Shown here: piece by piece, positions 13,768 through 22,800 of the stretch
Position numbering within the stretch: the first letter of the stretch is position 1
How the letters are laid out: the number at the start of each line of letters is the position of its first letter
Source of the DNA: an uncultured Kiritimatiellota bacterium
Lineage (GTDB): Bacteria; Verrucomicrobiota; Kiritimatiellia; RFP12; UBA1067
Length of the DNA stretch: 23,431 bases
NCBI GenBank assembly: GCA_934635045.1
Contig: CAKTZA010000061.1
Span: forward strand, 1 to 23,431
Direction of reading: 5' to 3'
Position numbers and translations under genes: made by a program
The notes under the pieces: model-generated
Database searches by the model: none
What the model was told of the DNA's origin: nothing
The model's input: only the letters and a program-made list of their open reading frames with translations

Positions 13768-16542
13768 CTACCTCATCTCGACCGAGACGCGGAAGAAGCG
13801 GTAGCCCATGTCTTGCCGCTCGGCATCCTCCTTCAACGAGACGTCGGTCCATTCGGCATCCAGAGCCTTTGCGCCATAGACCGTGTACTTGCGCCGCGCT
13901 GTGGCCTCAGCCGACAGTTCGGGCGACCATCTGACGACCGGCACGCCGTTCTCGACGGTTAGCGTCGCCGTGAACGTGTCGTTCTCGTCCAGCGGATCCG
14001 TGCCCGCCACGTAGTCCTGCCAGACGTACAGCGGCTGCCCCAAGGCATCGCGCTTGCCCGTCGGCTTTCGGATCGCCGCGCGGAAGTCATCGCCGAATTT
14101 CGCGGCAAACGCCGCCTGGTACGCATCGGCGTCAGCGGTCGTGGCCTGCTTGGCCGCCAATTCCTCCAGCCATGACGTCGGCACGTCAATTTCCGCCGAG
14201 GCGTTCGTGATGACCGTCTGGACGACGTTCGTCAGGTCGGTCGCCACGAGGTCGGGGAACAGGCCGCCGAACGAGACGTCGCCGACCGCTTCCGTGTCGA
14301 TGGCGAGCGGATGCAGCGACAGGTCGGGCACGGTCTTGCTCGTGACCTGTCCGGCGAAGAGCGCGCCAAGGAACAGCCGCTGCGCGAAACGTCCGCCCGG
14401 AAGCTTCGCGCGCAGCGAGCCGTCCGTGTCGTGCCTCTCGGCAAGCGCCGCGACATCGACCGTATTCGTCTGGTCAAGCGACGCCTCAACCTGGTTGACG
14501 AGCGTCCGCCAGGCCTCGATTTCCGCCTTGTCGGCGAGATCGTATTCGACCAGGTAGGCATCATCGCCGCGGCTCATGACGGCGTTATCCGCCCGCTTCA
14601 CGCTCGCAAGCGCCGCACGGAAGTCCGCCTTTGCGGCCAGCAACGGTTCGAGGCTGCGGATCGCGCCCAGGTTCGGGGCGACGGCCAGCACCGTGTGCAG
14701 TTGCGTGCTGCGGCGCGCCTCGACGTCTGAGACGGCATTGCTGACGGCCAGGTAGTCGGCCGCGTAGTCATAGCCGCGCGCCAGGTTGACGGTGGCGCGC
14801 GACAGTTCAAGCGTCGCCCGCGCGAGGGACACCTCGGCCAGTCCGATGCAGATTTTGTCGTCCTCCTGAAAAGGCGCGTTTTCGCTCAACGTGAAGCCGT
14901 AGTCAGAGGGATCGAGCGTGATCCGCCCCGCCCAGTCCTCCGGGATGGCCTTCAGGTCAGCAAGGGCCGAATCCAGTGCCGCGAGGGCTTCGGGCGCCAC
15001 GTCATCCACGAGGCCGTTGACGGACGGCGTCTTCGCAAGGCCGACGAACGCGCCGCGCGCGCGAAGGGTGTAGCTGTCAAGGGCGAAGCCGCAGCGCGCA
15101 ATGGCGGCGCGCACCTTCTCGTTTTCGCCCAGCCGAACGATCTTCGTCAAGGCGCGCCAGATGTAGGCTTCGTAGTCCTGCGCGTTCGTCGCAATCCGCG
15201 CCGTATAGTTGCTCTGGATCTCGTTCAGGTTGTCCGGGTTCCAGATGCGGGCGTCGTACGCCAGCCGCCCCCAGTCGAACAGCGTCTCGCGGTTCGCGAT
15301 CGGGCTCTCGACCCGGACGTTCTCAATCGCGAGGCGCATGCGCGCCCTGCCGTACGAATAAGACTCCGGCACCGACCAGCGCAGGACATGCGTACCGGGC
15401 GCCACGAAAATGCGGACGGCCTGCCGCTGGGACGTCTCTCCCCGGCTCGAATAGACGTCGAGGCTCACACTTTCACGATCATTCCCGAACAGCGCCACAG
15501 GCACGGGCTCTCCATCGAGGGTGATGTAAAACGTGGCGGACGCATGCCAATTGTCAGCCTCGTCTGCCAGATCCGGGCCCTCCAGCACACAGTCGAAGGA
15601 GAGAATCGCCTCGCCGGAACACGTCGCCTCGACGAAGTTGTCCTCCTTTGTGTCAGGGTAGCCAGACGAGAGCGCGAAGAGGACGCCGTTGCCGTCGGCG
15701 GAAATGTCGGCACGCCCGATCCGCACGTCCGTCAGCCCCTCGTCCAACGCATCCGCGACGGAAGACGTCCAGCGGGCGTAGAGCGTCGGAACCTGCCAGT
15801 CGGCAGGATCGTCGGCGGAAACCGCACGACCTCCGACACGATCCGTGAACCAGCCGACGAAATCGCCATTCGACCGCGTTGGAGCGGGCAGCTCACCATA
15901 CGTGTCCCCCGGCGAAAAGTCCCGCGTGCGCGCCGTCTCGGAAACCTCGCCGCCGTTGCCGTCGAACACGACCTCGAATGAGGTCGGCGCCGGCGTCCAG
16001 GACAGGGGGCCGACGCTGACAGTTGAATACGAGCCGACGTCCGCCGCGTTGGTGAGGACGATCGTCAGCGTATGCGCACCCGACGTCCAGAACGGACACG
16101 CATAGTCGCGCGGCGCACCGTAATATCCGCCAGCGTAGTCTTTTCCATACCCCTTGTCGACCGCGTTCGTCTGCGCGACGCCATCCGCACGAACCAGTAG
16201 GCTCTTCGGGCCCGACAAGGCCGTGCTGACCTTGAGGACCCCCGCGCCCGACACGGCGGCTTTCACGATCTCGACCTCGCCCGCAGCGGAGGTTGCCGGA
16301 CGGCCCGACAGATAGGGGTGCGAAACGACGCTCTCCGTCGCGGAATCCCAATTTGAATAAGAGTCCATTTTCCAGTTCCAGCCGTCGACAATCGTCAGCG
16401 AGAGGCCGCTTCCCGAGCCAGACAGAAACGCCGCAGCATCCACCGAATCCGACGATGCGGCAGAGGCCACGGCAGCCGTTCCCAGCAGGGCGCAGACGAC
16501 CGCCCTCCATTGAACCGTTCCACTTGTTGACACACGAGACAT
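13768..16542 (-). CDS. Large secreted multidomain protein with InlB-type repeat
   Basis: This 924-aa protein starts with a Sec signal peptide (MSRVSTSGTVQWR, then a hydrophobic core ending VASAAS near residue 30). Residues 31-185 are beta-rich. Residues 188-258 form one InlB B-repeat-like unit (FEVVFDGNGGEVSE…GWFTD…PTLYARW). Residues about 260-400 look like a jelly-roll beta domain. Residues about 405-800 are Ala-rich, mainly helical and unrecognised. The last 87 residues (838-924) hold WQDYVAGTDPLDEND followed by a beta sandwich ending YRFFRVSVEM, a C-terminal module I associate with exported proteins of this phylum. No catalytic motif is visible, so a surface or matrix role is inferred. The ATG at 16542 has AAGAAAGG upstream; an in-frame extension to 16713 would cross the promoter. 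Confidence 0.82.
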   Translation of the reverse strand: MSRVSTSGTVQWRAVVCALLGTAAVASAASSDSVDAAAFLSGSGSGLSLTIVDGWNWKMDSYSNWDSATESVVSHPYLSGRPATSAAGEVEIVKAAVSGAGVLKVSTALSGPKSLLVRADGVAQTNAVDKGYGKDYAGGYYGAPRDYACPFWTSGAHTLTIVLTNAADVGSYSTVSVGPLSWTPAPTSFEVVFDGNGGEVSETARTRDFSPGDTYGELPAPTRSNGDFVGWFTDRVGGRAVSADDPADWQVPTLYARWTSSVADALDEGLTDVRIGRADISADGNGVLFALSSGYPDTKEDNFVEATCSGEAILSFDCVLEGPDLADEADNWHASATFYITLDGEPVPVALFGNDRESVSLDVYSSRGETSQRQAVRIFVAPGTHVLRWSVPESYSYGRARMRLAIENVRVESPIANRETLFDWGRLAYDARIWNPDNLNEIQSNYTARIATNAQDYEAYIWRALTKIVRLGENEKVRAAIARCGFALDSYTLRARGAFVGLAKTPSVNGLVDDVAPEALAALDSALADLKAIPEDWAGRITLDPSDYGFTLSENAPFQEDDKICIGLAEVSLARATLELSRATVNLARGYDYAADYLAVSNAVSDVEARRSTQLHTVLAVAPNLGAIRSLEPLLAAKADFRAALASVKRADNAVMSRGDDAYLVEYDLADKAEIEAWRTLVNQVEASLDQTNTVDVAALAERHDTDGSLRAKLPGGRFAQRLFLGALFAGQVTSKTVPDLSLHPLAIDTEAVGDVSFGGLFPDLVATDLTNVVQTVITNASAEIDVPTSWLEELAAKQATTADADAYQAAFAAKFGDDFRAAIRKPTGKRDALGQPLYVWQDYVAGTDPLDENDTFTATLTVENGVPVVRWSPELSAEATARRKYTVYGAKALDAEWTDVSLKEDAERQDMGYRFFRVSVEMR

Positions 16543-16644
16543 TTGAACGCCTTTCTTGATTTCCGCGCCACCTTTCACAAGGCACGTCCGCTCCCGGCGC
16601 AGAAAGAAACGGCGCAACTTTCGCCCAACAAAAATCTTCGCAAG

Positions 16645-16653
16645 ATTATACCA
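16645..16653 (-). promoter_or_regulatory. Extended -10 promoter of the 924-aa protein gene
   Basis: TGGTATAAT on the minus strand gives a start near 16638 and a leader of about 96 nt. This is longer than the other leaders in the window, so the untranslated region may hold regulation, though I see no strong hairpin. Confidence 0.6.
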
Positions 16654-16763
16654 CTTTCCGCCAAACCCCGTCAAATCGACACGGGCGCAGATTCCCGCGA
16701 AGCGACGACGCACGCCGCCCGGAGGAGCCGACAGTCGTCCGACTCAAGGGCATCCCCTCGCCC

Positions 16764-16792
16764 TTGCTGTCTTCGGATGATTCCTGTATAAT
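16764..16792 (+). promoter_or_regulatory. Sigma-70-type promoter of the GspG-domain gene
   Basis: TTGCTG (16764-16769), a 17-nt spacer and TATAAT (16787-16792) make the best-spaced promoter in the window. The start is expected near 16799, giving a leader of about 39 nt with GGAAGG as ribosome site. It is divergent from the promoter at 16645. Confidence 0.75.
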
Positions 16793-16837
16793 ACAGGCCA
16801 ATCAACCGAAAAGATGTTTTCTGCGGAAGGTTTCCCC

Positions 16838-17587
16838 ATGATTGACGTCAACGAACTGAAGAAGAAATTTCCGGCGAAGAAGCCGGCGGGCGACGCGCAC
16901 AAGCCGCCGCTGCACCGCAAGTCGACGAAGGCCGCCGTGAAGGCGATCGCCCGCGAATACGAGCTGAAGAAGGCCGAGCTCCAGAATTCGGGCGCGCCGC
17001 TGCTCCGGCGCGGGCCCGTCTTCTATGGCGTCGTCATCCTCGTCCTCGTGGTCGTCGGCGGGCTCGTCCTCTCCGCCGCGAAGAACGGCATCGGACTCGG
17101 CAAGGCGCGCATCGAGCGCAAGCCCCTTCAGGCGCAGAAGGCCATGCGGTCGCTGTCCGTCGCGCTCGGCCGCTACAAGTTCCACGTCGGGGCGTTCCCG
17201 ACGACGGAGGAGGGGCTGGACGTGCTCGCGTTCCGGCGTCCGAACGAGATCCGCCGCATCCGCCGCCAGCATCCCGGCTGGGACGGCCCCTACGTCAACC
17301 ACATCGTGCCGGACCCGTGGGGGAACGACTACGTCTACGAGACGCGCCCCGAAGGCGGCAACCCAGTCCTCTACTCGAAGGGACCGGACGGGCGCGCCGG
17401 CACGACGGACGACGTGCTGCCCGATCCGCTCGCCTTCGACGAGCCCTTCCGCGACACGACCTGGACGAACGGCTGGGCGCCGTGCGAACTGCGCGGCATC
17501 GTCGTCGCGCCGGACGAGGCGACGCGCCGGCGCGTGCAGGACGAGATGAAGAAGTACGACGCGCCCAGCGGCGACGCGGACAAGTAA
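16838..17587 (+). CDS. GspG-domain (type II secretion pseudopilin-like) protein with internal membrane anchor
   Basis: This 249-aa protein carries a clear GspG C-terminal domain: AFPTTEEGLDVL (residues 119-130), W148-DGPYV, VPDPWGNDYVYE (157-168) and the calcium-site loop GPDGRAGTTDD (182-192). In a true major pseudopilin this follows a short leader and G-F-T-L-I-E. Here there is instead a basic 60-residue cytoplasmic region, then a transmembrane segment (61-80, VFYGVVILVLVVVGG), and no prepilin peptidase site. GspG is normally about 140-150 aa, so about 100 residues are extra, including a 50-residue C-terminal extension. The ATG at 16838 has GGAAGG 7 nt upstream; an upstream ATG at 16814 has none. 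No other gsp genes are near. It may be a membrane-anchored accessory of a secretion system or an unrelated reuse of the fold. Confidence 0.82.
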   Translation: MIDVNELKKKFPAKKPAGDAHKPPLHRKSTKAAVKAIAREYELKKAELQNSGAPLLRRGPVFYGVVILVLVVVGGLVLSAAKNGIGLGKARIERKPLQAQKAMRSLSVALGRYKFHVGAFPTTEEGLDVLAFRRPNEIRRIRRQHPGWDGPYVNHIVPDPWGNDYVYETRPEGGNPVLYSKGPDGRAGTTDDVLPDPLAFDEPFRDTTWTNGWAPCELRGIVVAPDEATRRRVQDEMKKYDAPSGDADK

Positions 17588-17590
17588 ACC

Positions 17591-17608
17591 GCCGCGCCTC
17601 AGCGCGGC
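17591..17608. terminator. GC-rich hairpin between convergent genes
   Basis: A perfect 7-bp stem (GCCGCGC/GCGCGGC) with loop CTCA lies 3 nt after the GspG-domain stop. On the minus strand the loop contains the stop codon of the GH123-like gene (17599-17601). No T-tract follows on either strand, so termination is uncertain. Confidence 0.35.
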
Positions 17609-19851
17609 ACGCGGTCGCGCGGCGTCCACTTCAGAATCAGCGCGGCCGCCTCCTCGCGCACCCGATCCGCAGCCGTGCGGTCGAGCCGCCCGGTCTCCAC
17701 CACGCGCTTCGCCGCCGTGCGGAGGAATGCCTGGACGTCGGGCCTGTCCCCGGCGACGGCCCGCAGCTTCGCCAGGTACTTGACGTCGTTGACGCCGCGC
17801 CGGAAGCTCATGTAGCGGACGGACGGGATGAAGTCGTCGAACGAGCGGTAGACGAAGCCGCCCTCCGTCGGCGCCTTCCAGTCGCGCTCGCCGACGCCGC
17901 CCTGCGCGTCGTGCAGCAGGAAGAACTGGTTGCCGCTCAGCCGATGCGCCTCCCCGAACCAGGCGTGCTGGCGGTACCCCTCGAAGATCGGCACACGCGG
18001 CGAGGTGTTGCACTGGTAATGCCAAACGCGCTTGCCGCGTCGCAGCGCGTCCGCGATGTACGCCAAATGATCCTCTCGCCGGAAGTACCCGTGCGTCCAG
18101 AGGATCCACGAATCCGTCACCGGGTCGAGCCGCCGCATCTCCTCGGCCGACAGGGTGTGCGCGCCGAGCGTCAGCGTCAGCTTCACGCCGGGCACGACCT
18201 GCCGCGCGGTCTCGTGCGCCCAGATCAGCTCGTCGAACCGCTTGGGATCCGGCTCGTCGAACGTCTCCACGTTGTATTCGCCGTCCGCGACGCCCGCCTC
18301 GTTCATCATCTTCTTCAGGCCGCGCAGGAACTGCGGCCAGAGCCGCCGCGCTGCCGCGTCTGTCGCGCTCTTCTTCGCGTTGTACACGTAGTTCATCGTG
18401 TCGAAGCAGGAGAAGCCGATGAAATAGGTCGCCTTCACGCCGCGCGCCGCCGCCCACGCGCGCTCGCGCCGCATCTGCGCGACGGCGCGCCGCTGCCCGT
18501 CGGTCGGGCGGTTCAGGTCCAGGTTCCCGTCCTTGTCCTGCGCATACCCCACGCTCCACGGCGAGACCTGGTACTCGGTCACGCCCAGCTGGGTGAAGAC
18601 GTTCATCTCCCGCTCGCTCGCCGGATGCTGGAAGAACGCGCTCGGAATCGCGGCCGCCTTGTCAAGGACGATCGGGCGCACCTCCAGCGTGACGGCGATG
18701 TCCTGCAGCGGGCCGACGTACGTGCGGTTGCCGTAGCCGACGACGCTGACCCAGTCGCCCGGCTCGCCCAGCGGAATGACGCGCACGCGCCCCCGGTACG
18801 TGCCGGGCCGCGCGTCCTTCAGGTCGATGTCGAACCACACGAGCCCCGCCTCGCCCGGCGGCACGGTAATCGTCTGCGCCTCGTTCAGGCGCGGCAGCGG
18901 ATCGAGCCGGACGGATGCCGGCGCGCGCGTCGTGTCCTTCATGCGGACGGCGCCGCGCGCGACGACCCGCGACGGCTCCAGCCCCTGCAGCCCGTAGTCG
19001 CCCGTGTAGAACAGGTTGAACTTGTTCGTCGGCACCGTCTCCAAAACGACCCGGTAGTCCGCCGCCCTGTCCGTCAGGTTCGCCACGGCGATCGGCAGGT
19101 CCACGCACTCGTTCACGGCCGCCTTCAGGACGACGTTGCTCGGCGCATGGAACAGCTCGCGCGGCAGGAAGGGAATCGCGTAGTCGGAATCCACCGCGAC
19201 CGGCGCGGCGACGAATCGAGAGCCTGTCAGGTTCTCGCGCACATACGGCGACGCCTCAACCGTCACGTTGTCCACAAAGACGCCGTCGCCGATCCCGAGC
19301 GTCACCGGCGGATACTGCGTCGACTGCCAGAGGGCGACCGTCAGCACGGCGCGCCGCGCATCGGGATGCGTGCGGAACGAGCCCCGGAACCGCGTCCAGC
19401 CGTCCGACAGCGCGACGCGGCCGACCGTCGTGTTCCCCTTGCGCGAGTCTTTCGTCCACGGGCCCGTCTGCCAGTCCTGGAAGCCGATGGCCACCTGCTT
19501 CGCGTTCCCGTCGCCCTTGATCTCCAGCGCGAAGTCGTAGAGCGTGTCGCCCTGGACGGGGATTCCGACGGTCTTGCCGTCCGACCCGAACCAGCCGTTG
19601 GCCATGAACGTGACGAAGCCCTGCTCGTTCGTGTAGGCGCGCGCAACCGACAGCCGGACGCAGCGGTTCCAGGACCCATTCTCCGTGTGCAGCGCGATCG
19701 CCCCGCCGTTCGCGAGGCCGACTTCGCTCAGGCTGCGCGTCTCGGTAAACGTCCCGCCGGGAAAGAGGTTCTCGGCAAAGGCCCCGCCCGACAGCAGAGC
19801 CGCCGCCGACAGCATCCAGTGTATCTTCTTATCCATCTTGACTTTTCTCAT
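17599..19851 (-). CDS. Secreted putative glycoside hydrolase, GH123/DUF4091-like
   Basis: This protein of about 750 aa has a signal peptide (…KKIHWMLSAAALLSGGAFA-EN). Next is a carbohydrate-binding-like beta sandwich at about residues 28-200 (NLFPGG…, GWTRFRGSF, VFVDNVTVE), then beta-rich spacer domains. A (beta/alpha)8-like C-terminal region holds the adjacent acidic pair D532-E533 in VETFDEPDPKR, as in GH123-type hexosaminidases. Conserved W/H/C positions (VWHYQCNTSPR) and the closing SFRRGVNDVKYLAKL, typical of DUF4091/GH123, follow. The exact substrate is unknown; glycan N-acetylhexosamine is possible. The ATG at 19851 overlaps the upstream stop as ATGA, implying translational coupling with the PATR gene. 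A second ATG at 19836 also leaves a good signal peptide. Confidence 0.78.
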   Translation of the reverse strand: MRKVKMDKKIHWMLSAAALLSGGAFAENLFPGGTFTETRSLSEVGLANGGAIALHTENGSWNRCVRLSVARAYTNEQGFVTFMANGWFGSDGKTVGIPVQGDTLYDFALEIKGDGNAKQVAIGFQDWQTGPWTKDSRKGNTTVGRVALSDGWTRFRGSFRTHPDARRAVLTVALWQSTQYPPVTLGIGDGVFVDNVTVEASPYVRENLTGSRFVAAPVAVDSDYAIPFLPRELFHAPSNVVLKAAVNECVDLPIAVANLTDRAADYRVVLETVPTNKFNLFYTGDYGLQGLEPSRVVARGAVRMKDTTRAPASVRLDPLPRLNEAQTITVPPGEAGLVWFDIDLKDARPGTYRGRVRVIPLGEPGDWVSVVGYGNRTYVGPLQDIAVTLEVRPIVLDKAAAIPSAFFQHPASEREMNVFTQLGVTEYQVSPWSVGYAQDKDGNLDLNRPTDGQRRAVAQMRRERAWAAARGVKATYFIGFSCFDTMNYVYNAKKSATDAAARRLWPQFLRGLKKMMNEAGVADGEYNVETFDEPDPKRFDELIWAHETARQVVPGVKLTLTLGAHTLSAEEMRRLDPVTDSWILWTHGYFRREDHLAYIADALRRGKRVWHYQCNTSPRVPIFEGYRQHAWFGEAHRLSGNQFFLLHDAQGGVGERDWKAPTEGGFVYRSFDDFIPSVRYMSFRRGVNDVKYLAKLRAVAGDRPDVQAFLRTAAKRVVETGRLDRTAADRVREEAAALILKWTPRDRVPR

Positions 19852-22800
19852 TTGAGGATGAGGAGCAGGCCCGCGTTGAGGTCGAGCCGCACCGCCGTCT
19901 CGCCGTAGGAGACCTGCCACGCCCGGCGGCCGAGCATGACGGACGCGAATTCGTTCGCCAGCGTGCCATCCGCCGTCTCCAGCACCGTCGGCGGCCGACC
20001 GTGCGCCGAGCCGTTCCGCACGGCACGGAACGCGAGCGCCGAGAGGTCGAAGTCGCCGCTGACGACGAGCCGATCCGCCGTCCCGTCCGCCACGTCGCAG
20101 ACGTACGTCGCGCCGCGCGCGACGAGGACGCCCGGCCCGAAGGCGAGCGTGCCGATGCGGCCCGCGCCCGCCGGGCTGATCTCGCCCGTCACCGTCAGCG
20201 TGCCGTTCCGAATCAGGCCAGTTCCCGTAACGCCGCCGACCGTGTAGCTTCCGCCGCCGAGGTTGGTCTCGCCGTCGACGAACGGCACGATCACGCTCTC
20301 CGCAGGCGCCGCGACGTCGAGCGCCGTGCCGGCGGCGAGCGTCTTGAACGGCAGCGCGGCGAACGACGCGCCCGCAAACGTGACGGGCGCCGTGCCGGCG
20401 AGTTCAATGCGCCCCGCGCCCGTGACCGTATTCGTGAACGTGACCGCCTCCGTGTTGACGAAGCGGAGAACGCCCTGATCCAGCGTCACCGCGCCCGTGC
20501 CGCAACCGCCGCCCCTCGCGACGGCGACGGTCGCGGCGACGACTTCCGTGCCGCCCGTGTAGGTGTTGTCGTTCAGCAGCGCGACGACGCCCGCGCCCTT
20601 GTAGACCGAGAGGAAGCCGCCCGAGACGACGCCCGCGAGCCGCCCGACGTCGTCAGCCTTCTCGGCGCTCAGCCGCGCCGCGCCGACGATTTCAACCGCC
20701 CCCGCAAGCTCGACGCCGTCCGCCTTGAAGACGACCGCGCCGTAGCCGTTCGACGAGACGTTCCACTCGTTGAACGGATGCCCCCAGCCGCTGACATGGA
20801 AGTCGTTCGCGAGCGTCAGCGGACGGTCGATGAGGAGCTTGCCGCCATTGCGCGGCCCGCCCAGGACATGGACGTCGCCCGTGCCGAACGCCGTCGCGCT
20901 CCGCACCCACAGGTCGACGGCCGTCACGCGCGTCCCGCCCGAATACGTGCTGTCGCCCGCGACGGTCATGTTGCGGAACTTCGCGCTCGCCGCGAACGTC
21001 ACGCCGCCCGAACCCGCAATCCGGCAGTTCACGGCGTTGTAATCGGGATGGTAGTTCGCGGCGATGACGCCCTCGCTCGTGCCGAAGTCCAGCGTGCCCG
21101 CGCCACCCACCTGCGACGTGTTGAGCAGGACGAGCGCCGGATCCGTGCCGTTGCCGACCTTCAGGGTCGACGTCGCGGGAATCGACAGCGTCGCCCACGG
21201 CTTGCCGGCAACGCCCAGCACCGACTTCGCCGTGTCGGCGGGCAGCGTGTAGCTCTCCGTCAGCGCCAGGATGTCGTCCGCGCCCGCCGCCGCGCCAGCC
21301 TTGCCGCCCGTAAACGGCACGACTCCCCTTTCGGCGTCATACGCCGCGAACTTCAGGCTCAGCCCCGCGTCGTCCAGCACGACCGGCTGCCGAAGGACGC
21401 CGTTCGCGTGCGTCGCCGGCGCGGACGTGACGCGGAACGACGAACCGCCCGCACCCACCGTCGCCGGATCGAACAGGAACAGCACGGCGCCCTTTCCGGC
21501 ACGGGCGAGCGAGCCGCACGTCACCGCCTGCGCAGCTTTCGCGGCATGCGAACGATAGTGAACCGTCACGCTCGCGTCATAGGTGAACGCGCCCGGAATC
21601 GCCAGCGTCGTCGACTCGGAGAAGTCGTTGAACAGGAGCAGCGTCGAGGACAGCGTGACGTCGCCCGTGCCGAGGAACTGCGGCGTCGCGCGCAGGGCTT
21701 CGGACGACATCAGGATGAGACGCCCGTCCGTCATCCGAAGGCCGCCCGACAGGCGGACGGGCGCGTTGACGTTCACCGACCCGTAGGCCGGCAGGATCTC
21801 CAGCCCACCGTCCGCCACACCCGCGACCGGCTCGACGGGCACATTGAGGAAGCTCCTCAGCGAATCCGCTGCGCGCGTGTCGTCCAAACCGATCTTCGCG
21901 CCGGCCGCACCGACCACGAGCGACACGTGCTCCTTCGCCGCTGCGGCGGGCAGGTTGTAGTTGTAGGGCGTGTCGCGCGTCGCCATCAAGAGCGTGCCGC
22001 CGTCCAGCCGGATGACGGACGGAGCTGCCGCCGACGCCAAATAGCCATCCCCGACATGCGCCACACCGCCCGAGACGACCGCGAGTTCGGCGATCTGCGC
22101 GCCGTTATTCTGGAAATGGGCCTCGCCCCCGGACACGACGAGATTGCGGCGATAGGCGGCGTTGTTTTCGGGAAGCAGCCGAAAGAACCCCGTCTGCGGC
22201 AACGTGCGGTTGGCGTCCCTGGCATCCTGCGTCGGCGCGGACGGCGCGCCGCAGAAGCGTCCGTCCATCAGGGTCAGCGTCACCGGATCTGTCGTCGCCG
22301 TCGCCTGCGTCAGCGCGTTCAGCCGAATCTCGACGCCACGCCCGTCCGCGTCCGTCGCCTTGAGCGTCCGCGTCGTGTTGAGGGACAGGTTGCGGAAATT
22401 GAATGTTCCGATGCCCGACGCGAACCGCAGCGCCGAGAGGTCGCAGACGCGGTCATCCAGATCGATCTCGGCAAAGACGTTCGGCGCAGCGACCGTGAAC
22501 GTGAAGTCTTCCGCCGCGACCTCCGCCTTGTTCGTGAGGATGACGTTGACGCCCGCGCCAAACGTCCCGGCGAAGGACGATGGCCCCCGCTTGCCGTTCA
22601 GGATCTTCAGGTCCTGCCGATAGGCAAGCCCTTCCGTCGCGACCTCCACGCGCCCGCGGCCGACCAGCGTCGAAATCGCATCGGCACCCCCGCGCGTGTC
22701 CAGCTGAAGCGTCCCGTCCACGCGCCACAGGGCCTTCTCGTTCAGGGCGTTATAGCCCTTCAGCCGGAACGTCGCGCCCGCCTCGACAATCACGTTCGTC

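Noticed and set aside
16814..16816. Upstream ATG for the GspG-domain gene
   Set aside because: No ribosome site before it, whereas the ATG at 16838 has GGAAGG at 7 nt.
17317..19908. 863-codon open frame on + opposite the GH123-like gene
   Set aside because: Overlaps the well-supported GspG-domain gene in another frame and is antisense to a protein with signal peptide and family motifs; its own translation is Arg-rich and featureless.
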